A DNA stretch of 38,061 nucleotides from Nitrospirae bacterium CG2_30_53_67 (GTDB lineage: Bacteria; CG2-30-53-67). Below the pieces are notes generated by a model, which was not told the origin of the DNA, ran no database searches, and saw only the letters and a list, made by a program, of their open reading frames with translations. A program made the position numbers and the translations under genes. Positions within the stretch are counted from its first letter, which is position 1. Each line of letters starts with the position of its first letter. The stretch spans positions 1-38,061 of the forward strand of contig MNYV01000177.1 in NCBI GenBank assembly GCA_001873285.1, in the 5' to 3' direction. This document shows, one piece after another, positions 17,577-25,642 of the stretch.

Positions 17577-19085
17577 ATGGCCGTGATGACCATTAAGAGA
17601 TTTCAGGATCATATTCTATCGCCGATCAGAACGGCCGGTTTCCTTCAATTGCTGACCATGGCGCTGCTGCAATTTTTCTTGGCAGCCCTCTTTATTTTCC
17701 TGCCGTTGATACAATCCATCATCCTGACGGTTATCTTCTTTTCAGCGGTGATCCTCTTGATGAAGCCCGAATGGGCCGTCTATCTGTTGGTTTTGATGGT
17801 ACCCCTCATCGCCAATTATATCGGATTCTATTTCGTGCCCACGAGGATCGGAGCGGAAACAACCAAGACGGTCCCTCTTTTTTCCGTGTTTTTGCTTCTC
17901 GCTGTCTTGGGATTGATTTTTAAAAAACTTGCACGGCTGCATGAAAGCGTTCCTCTGATCAGCTCCTGGACGGTCCCCATGTTCCTGCTGGTGGTCTATG
18001 CCGGCCTTTCATTGCTGTGGTGGGCTCCCTATCATGATTTCGGAGTCGTGACCCTTTACTTTATCATCATTAATTTTATTTTATATTATTATGTGGTCAA
18101 GGTGGTCAACATCGAGCGTATCCATAAGCAGTTGATGGTCTGTTGGGTGGTTGCCGGTGTCATCGAGTCTATTCTTGTCATTCTTTCCTATTATGGCATC
18201 CCGGAGAAAATGTTTTATACCTACAAGATTTCAGACTGGGTGATCTATGTTTATAATAATTACACCCATGTGCTCTACCGAGGGAATGCCCTGGGGCATC
18301 CGAACGTCGCCTCAACCATTTTGAATATGACCATCTGTGTCAATATCGGTCTGCTCCTGACCATGAGAACAAGGTGGAAATCCATCCTTCTATGGGGAGC
18401 GCTGATCCTCTCTCTTTTTGGTAATTTTCTTACATTGTCAAAAGCGGGTCTCGGCTCGCTGGTGGCGATGATCTGTTTTTTGCTGGTCGTCATATCAAAA
18501 CTAAGAAAGAGATGGTTCATCAACACGGCGGCGTGTCTTTCGGGTGTTGCAGTGATTTTCCTGGTCGGATATATTTATTTTACAAATACCGTAAACAGGG
18601 ACAAGCCCTTCAGGTTGTTTACCTTGTCGACACCCACGAGCAATGAAATAACCTCTTTGAAACACCGGATCATTATGTGGAAGGCAGGATGGGCGGAGAT
18701 GAAGGTAAGACATCTGACGTTGTTAGGATTGGGACCGGGAGGGTTTGAAATGACCACCCATTATCCCCATTCCCATAATCTCTATTTTTCCTTCTTTTTC
18801 GATTTGGGTTTACCTGGAGTCATCTTTGAACTGATTCTCTTTATAACGCTCGCCGGATATATCGGCCGGCACTTTCGCCGGCATTTTATCCGGCAAGAGA
18901 CCTACCTTGAGATCATGTCTTTTTGTTTTATGGGAGGCCTTCTGGCCTTAGCCGCGCATAGTACCGTGGATCAATATTATTACAAGCCGGTTATATGGCT
19001 TTTTTTCGCCTTGGCCGTATCCACCTTCAGCCTGACAAAAATTGAAACCCTTGGAAAAGAGAAGCAGTTAAATGGAGCAGAATAA
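17577..19085 (+). CDS. O-antigen ligase/polymerase (WaaL/Wzy family)
   Basis: Integral inner-membrane glycosyltransferase of 502 residues with about 11-12 hydrophobic helices and a large periplasmic loop. The Wzy_C pattern is visible: RGNALGHPNVASTILNM before a helix, then GLGPGGFEMTTHYPHSHNLY with the conserved His-rich H-x-H-N motif in the main loop. Such enzymes use undecaprenyl-linked glycan as donor and either polymerise it or attach it to an acceptor. With a flippase and an export pair in the same operon, either job is possible. Its last 14 bases overlap the next gene. A nested palindrome lies in its 3' part. Confidence 0.88.
   Translation: MAVMTIKRFQDHILSPIRTAGFLQLLTMALLQFFLAALFIFLPLIQSIILTVIFFSAVILLMKPEWAVYLLVLMVPLIANYIGFYFVPTRIGAETTKTVPLFSVFLLLAVLGLIFKKLARLHESVPLISSWTVPMFLLVVYAGLSLLWWAPYHDFGVVTLYFIIINFILYYYVVKVVNIERIHKQLMVCWVVAGVIESILVILSYYGIPEKMFYTYKISDWVIYVYNNYTHVLYRGNALGHPNVASTILNMTICVNIGLLLTMRTRWKSILLWGALILSLFGNFLTLSKAGLGSLVAMICFLLVVISKLRKRWFINTAACLSGVAVIFLVGYIYFTNTVNRDKPFRLFTLSTPTSNEITSLKHRIIMWKAGWAEMKVRHLTLLGLGPGGFEMTTHYPHSHNLYFSFFFDLGLPGVIFELILFITLAGYIGRHFRRHFIRQETYLEIMSFCFMGGLLALAAHSTVDQYYYKPVIWLFFALAVSTFSLTKIETLGKEKQLNGAE
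18852..18894. repeat. Nested palindrome inside the ligase gene
   Basis: An outer 8-base pair, GCCGGATA (18852-18859) and TATCCGGC (18887-18894), encloses two GCCGGC hexamers (18865-18870 and 18877-18882) around a 6-base loop. The whole can fold into one GC-rich hairpin with a small internal bulge. It lies in coding sequence about 190 bases before the stop codon. Confidence 0.6.
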
Positions 19086-20748
19086 AAACAAGACAAAAGT
19101 CATGGTGATCGGCTTTGACGGGGCATCACTCAATGTCCTGCTGCCGATGATTCAAAAAGGTAAACTACCCCATTTTGCATCAATCATGGCATCCGGAGTC
19201 TCCGGAAAGCTGAGGAGCATCATCCCCCCCATATCCGGTCCCGCATGGACGACCTTTGCAACCGGTGTTTATCCCGGCATGCACGGTATTTATGATTTTT
19301 TCCGGAATCTCCAAGAGAACTATGCATGCACACCAATAAACAGTTCTTTCATCCCGCTGAAGACCCTATGGGAAATCCTCTCGGACCAGGGGAAAAAAGT
19401 AGGCGTCATGAACATGCTCTTTTCCTACCCTCCCCAGAGAGTCAACGGATTTGTGGTTTCCGGGAGGGGGACGCCGAATGAGAATGTGAAATATGCATAT
19501 CCTGAACGGATCAAAGATGAAATCCTGGATTTTGAACCCCATTACCGAATAGAGGCTTACAGACAGATCTCCATGACCGGACACTTTCTGAAGCTCCTTG
19601 TGGATCAGTTGAAATGTCAGGAGCGGGTGAACCAATATTTATTCCGGAAATATTCTTGTGATTTTACCATGTCTTATTTTGCGGTACCGGACCTTATCCA
19701 GCATATATTCTGGAAATATATGGATCCAACTCATCCGAATCACGATCATCAGGATGCGAAACGGCTGCTCCCTTTGATCGAAGGCTGCTATCAAGTGCTG
19801 GATGATATCCTTTCCGAGAGATTGAAGATGATGGATGAAGATACGATCTTGATCGTCGTATCCGACCATGGGGCCGGTCCTCTGCACAAAATGGTTCAGA
19901 TCAACAAATGGCTTCAGGACGCGAAGCTCCTCTTCCTCAAAGAGGAATACAATAAAAAGGGTACCTTGAGATCCTTGCTCATGCTGAACAAGCTTCTTAA
20001 GGGGCTGATCAGCATCACCTCAAAGGTGGACATCTTAGGCCTGAGAAGGCTGATCGGCTTCAAGACAAGAGAGAAAAGAATGTTATACAGCAAGCATAAA
20101 TTCATAGATTGGTCCAGGACCAAGGCCTATGCCGGAAGGCTTGCGGAGTGCGGGATCCATGTCAATCTCAAAGGCCGGGAAGGCGGGGGGATCGTTGAGA
20201 GCGGCGATGAATATGAAAAGATCCGGGAATTCATCATCTCCAATCTTTCAGAACTGAAAGATCCCCAGACCGGGGAGAAGGTTTTCGAAAAAATATGGAA
20301 AAGGGAGGATCTTTATCGAGGTCCCTATGTTTCCCATGCGCCCGACCTTATCCTTGATTGCGGAGACCGTCCTTATGCGGCGAATGACAGCTTGTGGTCA
20401 AACGAATTGCTGGAGAAGGTTCCCAAGAGCGGCGTCACAGGGATGCACAGAAATGACGGTATCATCATGGCCTTGGGCAAAGGGATCAAGAAGGGAGCGA
20501 AGATACAAGGCGCGGGCCTTTCTGATCTGGCGCCGACCATCTTGTCTCTGATCGGAGCGGAGATCCCGGCTTATATGGAGGGAAAGGTTCTTACCGATCT
20601 GATGGTTTCCCCCTCTCAGGCGGCAAGAAAGCCGTCGGGTAAGGGTTGGGATCGTCCGCAGGCGCCGGAGGAAAAAGAAAAAGTCATCTATTCCGAAGAA
20701 GAATCCGAAGACATCAGCAAACGCTTGAAAGACCTTGGATACCTTTAG
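19072..20748 (+). CDS. AlkP-superfamily phosphodiesterase/phosphohydrolase (COG3379-like)
   Basis: A 558-residue protein of the type I phosphodiesterase/nucleotide pyrophosphatase branch of the alkaline phosphatase superfamily. It opens with KVMVIGFDGASLNVL (metal ligand Asp16), followed by the nucleophile segment ISGPAWTTFATGVYPG (Thr60). Later ligands are in SYFAVPDLIQHIFW and VVSDHGAGPL, and TGMHRNDGIIMA is typical of COG3379. There is no signal peptide or membrane helix. The substrate is unknown; a phospho-linked sugar or lipid intermediate is plausible from context. A charged linker near 515-545 leads to the end KRLKDLGYL, which matches the end of the protein at 14425. The start overlaps the ligase gene by 14 bases. 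Confidence 0.86.
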   Translation: MEQNKNKTKVMVIGFDGASLNVLLPMIQKGKLPHFASIMASGVSGKLRSIIPPISGPAWTTFATGVYPGMHGIYDFFRNLQENYACTPINSSFIPLKTLWEILSDQGKKVGVMNMLFSYPPQRVNGFVVSGRGTPNENVKYAYPERIKDEILDFEPHYRIEAYRQISMTGHFLKLLVDQLKCQERVNQYLFRKYSCDFTMSYFAVPDLIQHIFWKYMDPTHPNHDHQDAKRLLPLIEGCYQVLDDILSERLKMMDEDTILIVVSDHGAGPLHKMVQINKWLQDAKLLFLKEEYNKKGTLRSLLMLNKLLKGLISITSKVDILGLRRLIGFKTREKRMLYSKHKFIDWSRTKAYAGRLAECGIHVNLKGREGGGIVESGDEYEKIREFIISNLSELKDPQTGEKVFEKIWKREDLYRGPYVSHAPDLILDCGDRPYAANDSLWSNELLEKVPKSGVTGMHRNDGIIMALGKGIKKGAKIQGAGLSDLAPTILSLIGAEIPAYMEGKVLTDLMVSPSQAARKPSGKGWDRPQAPEEKEKVIYSEEESEDISKRLKDLGYL

Positions 20749-20782
20749 AGGTCCAATTTTAGATGGATTGAAATCATCATCA

Positions 20783-21718
20783 ATGAAAAAAATTATTGAT
20801 CTCATCATATGGTTCGTATGGTTCCCGTTAAGGGATTTCCTGCTTTTAACACCACATCGCGTAAAACATTTCATTCTTGGCTTTTGTGCGGCCTTATTCT
20901 ATCTGGCAGATTCCAGAAGAAGAAATGGTGTTAAAGAGGAAGTTCAATTGCTGTATGGGTCCCGTTTTAACAAAAAAGAGATTAACAGAATCGCCAGATC
21001 AAGTTTTGATCATTTTTTCAACAGGCTGTTCGAAAATCTTTATTACGGCCGGATTGATGCGGAATATTTCAACAGGATTGCTTCCATAGAGGGTCTCGAT
21101 CACCTGAAAACCGCGTTACAAAAGAATAAAGGGGCGCTTCTGATACAATTCCATTTCGGATCCTTTCTGCTGATCCTCCTTGCTCTTGCTTTTCAAGGGA
21201 TCAGGGTGAACGCCTTTGCAGGGGCTCCTCTGAAAGGAGAAGGGTATATAAAAAAGAAACTGGTTGAATTAAGGAATCATGAAAGGGAGACCTATCCTTT
21301 CGGCGTCCTGACCATCCGGTCTTCGCTTCTTCCGGTCGTAAAGGCATTGAAGAAGAACGAAGTGATAGGAGTGACGATTGACGGGAGGCAGGGAACAAAT
21401 TTTATTCCGATCAGATTATTCGAGCGGACTGCTCTCTTTTCAACGGGCCTGATAGATTTGAGCATCAGAACAGGCGCTCCGATTCTGCCCCTTGCCGTTG
21501 TGAGGGGCAAAGATAAAAAACAGAGGGTCATCATTGAACCCGAGATGGAACTTATAAAAAGTGATGACAGGGAGGAGATGCTGCGGTTGAATCTTGAAAA
21601 GTATATCAGAAACTATGAGAAATATTTACTGAACCATCCTGATCATATGGCGATGACTTTATATAGTATGAGGGAAGAAGTAAGGAAGGGAATCAATTCA
21701 CCCCTTTTTATAGATTGA
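20783..21718 (+). CDS. LpxL/HtrB-like acyltransferase family protein (second copy)
   Basis: A 311-residue member of the same acyltransferase family as the protein at 11973, with similar order of motifs: a hydrophobic N-terminus (IIDLIIWFVWFPLRDFLLL), SIEGLDHLKTAL, then GALLIQFHFGSFLLI, and RTGAPILPLAVV near the end. The expected H-x4-E/D is H124-FGSF-L129, so the acidic partner is missing here too. The ATG at 20783 begins the family-like hydrophobic segment; the upstream TTG at 20735 would overlap the previous gene. The ribosome site is weak. It lies one base before the GT9 gene. It may put a second acyl chain on the same glycolipid, which is inference. Confidence 0.78.
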   Translation: MKKIIDLIIWFVWFPLRDFLLLTPHRVKHFILGFCAALFYLADSRRRNGVKEEVQLLYGSRFNKKEINRIARSSFDHFFNRLFENLYYGRIDAEYFNRIASIEGLDHLKTALQKNKGALLIQFHFGSFLLILLALAFQGIRVNAFAGAPLKGEGYIKKKLVELRNHERETYPFGVLTIRSSLLPVVKALKKNEVIGVTIDGRQGTNFIPIRLFERTALFSTGLIDLSIRTGAPILPLAVVRGKDKKQRVIIEPEMELIKSDDREEMLRLNLEKYIRNYEKYLLNHPDHMAMTLYSMREEVRKGINSPLFID

Positions 21719-21719
21719 A

Positions 21720-22865
21720 ATGTATAAGATTATAAACAAGAAAAAGCTTGCGGCTACCATTGCAGCGGATGCCATTGGAAAAATTATCTTTCTGCCAAAG
21801 CTGCTGTCCAGAAAAAGCAGGAAAATCATGGATAACGGGATCAGGGATATCCTGGTCATCCGGACTGCCTATATTGGTGATGTTGTGATGACAATGCCCA
21901 TTCTGAAACCATTGAAGGAAAAATTTCCAGGATCAAGGATCTCTTTTCTCACATCAACTCCAGCAGGAGAAGTTCTGAAAAACAACCCTTATCTGGACGA
22001 TGTGATCACATACGATCCCTTCTGGTTTTACCCTACTCAGAAAAAAAAGTATCTTGAATTTATTAAAGCGCTGAAAAAAAGATCATTTGACCTGGTGATT
22101 GAGTCCCGGGGCGATATCAGGGAATTGCTGTTTCTGGTCTGGCCATTGAAGGCAAAGTTCAAGCTGAGTTACGATTTCGGCGGCGGGGGTTATCTTTTAA
22201 CGGATATTGTTCCTTATAACGGGTTGAAACACAAGGTTGAATATCATTTTGATATGATCAGATACCTTGGCTGTGATATCGGAGATCTCGACTGGGGAGT
22301 CTATCTTACAGAAGGGGAAAAAAATAAGGTCAGAGAGATTCTTGAGAAGAATTCAATCAGAAAACCTTTTATTTCCGTGCACCCCGGGGCAAGAATCCCT
22401 CTGAAGAGATGGATGACTGATCGGTACGCTAAATTATGTGACCGGCTTATTGAGGATTATGGTTTACCGCTCATTGTGCTTGGGGCTAAAGGAGAAAGAG
22501 ACATCGTTGATGAAATACTGAGGGAAATGAGACACAGACCGACAGATCTTGTTGGGGCACTGACTCTCAGAGAGCTTTCAGGAATCTTGTCGGAGTCGGC
22601 TCTTTTCATCTGCAATGACAGCTCGCCGATGCATATCGCTGCATCAATGAAAACCCCAACCGTTGCAATTTTCGGGCCGTCGAAAAGCGTCGAAACGGCC
22701 CCATACGGGAACGTGAACAGGATTGTTGAAAAAGATTACCCATGCAGATGCCATTGTGATGAAAGCTCTTGCCATAATAAACGATTTCATGGCTGCATGA
22801 GAGACATTGAAGTGGAGGATGTCCTTTCAGCAGTTGGAGAAATTACAAAGGAATTGAGATTGTAA
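21720..22865 (+). CDS. Glycosyltransferase family 9 (heptosyltransferase-like)
   Basis: A 381-residue cytoplasmic GT-B enzyme related to ADP-heptose:LPS heptosyltransferases. After a basic, partly hydrophobic extension (1-37) the domain begins with DILVIRTAYIGDVVMTMPIL. It later shows ISVHPGARIPLKRW (donor-binding part) and the GT9 signature FICNDSSPMHIAASMKTPTVAIFGPS. A Cys-rich segment (CRCHCDESSC, then GCMRDIE) near the C-terminus is common in this family. It probably adds a heptose or other sugar to the lipid-linked or core oligosaccharide. It follows the second acyltransferase by one base and overlaps the DUF362 gene by one base (TAATG), so all three are likely coupled. Confidence 0.9.
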   Translation: MYKIINKKKLAATIAADAIGKIIFLPKLLSRKSRKIMDNGIRDILVIRTAYIGDVVMTMPILKPLKEKFPGSRISFLTSTPAGEVLKNNPYLDDVITYDPFWFYPTQKKKYLEFIKALKKRSFDLVIESRGDIRELLFLVWPLKAKFKLSYDFGGGGYLLTDIVPYNGLKHKVEYHFDMIRYLGCDIGDLDWGVYLTEGEKNKVREILEKNSIRKPFISVHPGARIPLKRWMTDRYAKLCDRLIEDYGLPLIVLGAKGERDIVDEILREMRHRPTDLVGALTLRELSGILSESALFICNDSSPMHIAASMKTPTVAIFGPSKSVETAPYGNVNRIVEKDYPCRCHCDESSCHNKRFHGCMRDIEVEDVLSAVGEITKELRL

Positions 22866-24136
22866 TGTTCAGATTCGATGCACTAAATGTATATAACACC
22901 AAAGATTTAAAACCTGGGATTAAAAAATTGCTCCTGGGCAAGTATGGCGATCTCCTGCCGTCGGACAGAAATGCAAAGATCCTAATCAAACCCAATTTGA
23001 ACAGCAATATGAACGCGCTGACCGGCAACACCACGGATCTCAGGCTCTTGTCGGCAGTCATTGAGCTTTTGAAAGAGAATGGTTATCAGGACATCACCAT
23101 TGGAGAAGGAACAAACAGCGGGTTTTATAGGAATAACATCAGCGTGATCAGTCGATTGAAGGTTGATGCTCTGGCTGACTACTATGATGTCTCAGTGAAG
23201 GATTTAAACTATTCCAAGACCGTGGAGGTCGAATTTGAGAAAGGTGTCAAGGCGGGTGTTGCAAAAGAATGCATGGAAGCCGATCTCTTCATCAATATGC
23301 CGAAACTCAAGACCCATTTTGAGAACGGCATGAGTGTATGCCTGAAGAACCTTATGGGGTGCCTGGTAGGCCAGGAAAACAAGAAGAAGACCCATCAATC
23401 CCTTGAAGCGAACATTCTCAATATCAATAAATTTCTAAAGCCCCATCTTCATATCGTGGACGCGATCTTCTCCATGGAAGGCCTCGGCCCCACCCGCGGA
23501 ACGCCCGTCAAGACCGGAATGGTTCTCATCGGGACAGACCCCTATTTAATAGATCTGATGTGTGCCAAGTTCGCTTCTTTTAATCATAAAAAAGTCAGAA
23601 CCCTCGTGGAGTCGGAGAAAAGAGGGATTGTGAATTCGCAGTACCACAAATTTGTGAATGAATTTCAGTTTGAAAAACTTTTCAAATTCGCACCGCCTAA
23701 AGCCGGACCCATAGCGACTTTCATCCACAGCCCCAAAAGGCAGAGATACTTTCTTGCCGTGAGGAACACACCGGTTTTCAACTTCTTATGCTCGACCGAA
23801 CTGGGCGGGAAATTGTTATACCGTACAGGGTTGAGGCAGGATGTCTTTATCAAGGACGAGATGGAATGCACAGGCCTCTCGGTCGACATGAAGCGGTGCA
23901 CGCAATGCGGGAAATGTTCTGATTATTGTCCTTCGGGTTTAACCCTGCCGGACGTCCTTGCAGAGGAAGGAGAATTAAATCCAAAGGGAAATCGGGGTAA
24001 GAAATGTTTATTCTGTTTATACTGTTTCTGCGTCTGCCCTGAGAATGCAATTTTGTTTCACGGCAAACTCGGTTTCATGGAAGAGCAGATGAAACAGTAC
24101 GGAGAGATCATCAAGAAGATCGTCAGAGAGGAATAA
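22865..24136 (+). CDS. DUF362 protein with two C-terminal [4Fe-4S] clusters
   Basis: A 423-residue protein. The N-terminal two-thirds (about 30-300) is a DUF362 domain, seen in ILIKPNLNSNM, the GEGTNSGFYR segment, and INMPKLKTHFENGMSVCLKNLMG. The C-terminal part (from about 340) is a bacterial ferredoxin domain with CTQCGKCSDYCP and CLFCLYCFCVCP, each fitting C-x2-C-x2-C-x3-C for one 4Fe-4S cluster. No signal peptide is seen. The biochemical role of DUF362 is poorly known; a redox or electron-supply role is suggested by the clusters. It overlaps the GT9 gene by one base, and a radical SAM gene follows after 36 bases, a possible partner that needs electrons. Confidence 0.88.
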   Translation: MFRFDALNVYNTKDLKPGIKKLLLGKYGDLLPSDRNAKILIKPNLNSNMNALTGNTTDLRLLSAVIELLKENGYQDITIGEGTNSGFYRNNISVISRLKVDALADYYDVSVKDLNYSKTVEVEFEKGVKAGVAKECMEADLFINMPKLKTHFENGMSVCLKNLMGCLVGQENKKKTHQSLEANILNINKFLKPHLHIVDAIFSMEGLGPTRGTPVKTGMVLIGTDPYLIDLMCAKFASFNHKKVRTLVESEKRGIVNSQYHKFVNEFQFEKLFKFAPPKAGPIATFIHSPKRQRYFLAVRNTPVFNFLCSTELGGKLLYRTGLRQDVFIKDEMECTGLSVDMKRCTQCGKCSDYCPSGLTLPDVLAEEGELNPKGNRGKKCLFCLYCFCVCPENAILFHGKLGFMEEQMKQYGEIIKKIVREE

Positions 24137-24172
24137 CGGTTCCTAAAATAATATGAGAGGGGAATAATCGCC

Positions 24173-25624
24173 ATGAAGATACTTTTATTGAATCCGCCTT
24201 TTTTAGAACATTTCTCCCGTCCGCAGCGAAGTCCTGCCGTGACCAAGAGCGGGACGCTCTATTTCCCCATGTGGCTGGCCTATGCGGCAGGGGCGCTCAT
24301 CGAGAACGGCTTTGAAGTCGATCTGGTTGACGCCCCGGCGGACGGTTACAGCATAGATGATATCGTTGATCGGGTGAAGAAATTTCAGCCGCATCTGATG
24401 GTCTTGGAAACCAGCACGCCGAGCATTTATAATGACGTCGCTGTCGCCGGCAGATTGAAAGACTTATTGCCCTCTTCGTTCATCATCTTGGTGGGCACCC
24501 ATGTGTCAGCCCTTCCTGGGGAGAGTCTGAAAATCGATTCGAGAGTGGATGCTGTGACAAGATATGAATATGATTATACCCTTCTGGACCTCGCGAAAAA
24601 ATTGGAGAGAAAGGGAGATTTAAAAGAGGTTTCAGGCATCAGTTTCAGGGCCGACGGGAAAATCATTCATAATCCTCTCAGGCCGCACATAGAAAACCTC
24701 GATGAATTACCGTTCGTGAGCCGCGTGTACAAGAAGTTTCTCAACATAGAAAACTATTTCAATCCCAATGCCCTCTATCCCATGGTCACCATCACAACAA
24801 GCAGAGGCTGTCCTTTTCCCTGTGTATTCTGTGTTTATCCCCAGACCATGATGGGGAAGAAGTTCCGGTTAAGAAGCATTGAGAATGTGGTGGCTGAAAT
24901 GAAATATATTGTTGATGAATTCCCCCAGGCCAAGGCCATTTTTTTTGAGGATGACACCATCACGGCCAATAAGAAGCGCTGCAAGGAATTCGCCGAACTG
25001 ATTTTGAAGGAAGGCGTCAAGATATCCTGGACGGCCAATGCGAGGGTGGGGCTGGATTATGAGACCATGCTCCTGATGAAGAAAGCAGGCTGCCGGTCTT
25101 TATGCGTGGGATTTGAAAGCGGGAGCCAAAGGATCTTGGATAATATGAAGAAAAAGATCAAACTGGAAGAGATGGAGCAGTTCATGCAGGATGCAAAAAA
25201 GTCCGGCATCCTGATTCACGGCTGCTTTATGGCTGGGCTTCCCGGAGAAGACCGGGAGACCATGAACGAGACGCTCGAACTGGCAAAAAGGCTGAATCCC
25301 GATACGGTACAGTTCTACCCGGTCATGGTCTATCCGGGAACCGAGGCCTATGATTGGTACAAGACGAGAGGCTTGATCGCCACGGATGATTTTTCCAAAT
25401 GGATCACGCCTGAGGGGCTGCATAACACGGTGATCAGGACCGAGGATGTCCCCTCCAGGGAACTTGTAAAATTCTGTGATGATGCGAGACGATCTTTTTA
25501 CCTCAGGCCGAGTTATATGATTTACAAGCTTGGACAGATGATGGCTCATCCCAGAGAGATCAAGAGAACCGTAAAATCCGCCAGGACATTTTTTAAATAT
25601 CTTCTAAAAGGTTCCGACATATAA
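24173..25624 (+). CDS. B12-binding-type radical SAM protein (RSMT/BchE-like)
   Basis: A 483-residue cytoplasmic enzyme. The N-terminal region (about 1-150) has a cobalamin-binding Rossmann fold (MKILLLNPPFLEHF, IILVGTHVSALP) but no DxHxxG, so any cobalamin would bind without the histidine ligand. The radical SAM core starts at about 205 with RGCPFPCVFC (Cys213, 217, 220), the CxxxCxxC that holds the 4Fe-4S cluster, followed by FFEDDTITANKKR and LCVGFESGSQRIL. Members of this class methylate or rearrange unactivated carbons in lipids, hopanoids and antibiotics. In this operon it may modify a sugar or a lipid chain; the substrate cannot be read from sequence. GAGAGGGGAA lies before the ATG. Confidence 0.9.
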   Translation: MKILLLNPPFLEHFSRPQRSPAVTKSGTLYFPMWLAYAAGALIENGFEVDLVDAPADGYSIDDIVDRVKKFQPHLMVLETSTPSIYNDVAVAGRLKDLLPSSFIILVGTHVSALPGESLKIDSRVDAVTRYEYDYTLLDLAKKLERKGDLKEVSGISFRADGKIIHNPLRPHIENLDELPFVSRVYKKFLNIENYFNPNALYPMVTITTSRGCPFPCVFCVYPQTMMGKKFRLRSIENVVAEMKYIVDEFPQAKAIFFEDDTITANKKRCKEFAELILKEGVKISWTANARVGLDYETMLLMKKAGCRSLCVGFESGSQRILDNMKKKIKLEEMEQFMQDAKKSGILIHGCFMAGLPGEDRETMNETLELAKRLNPDTVQFYPVMVYPGTEAYDWYKTRGLIATDDFSKWITPEGLHNTVIRTEDVPSRELVKFCDDARRSFYLRPSYMIYKLGQMMAHPREIKRTVKSARTFFKYLLKGSDI

Positions 25625-25642
25625 GCGTGATCCGGATTTGTC

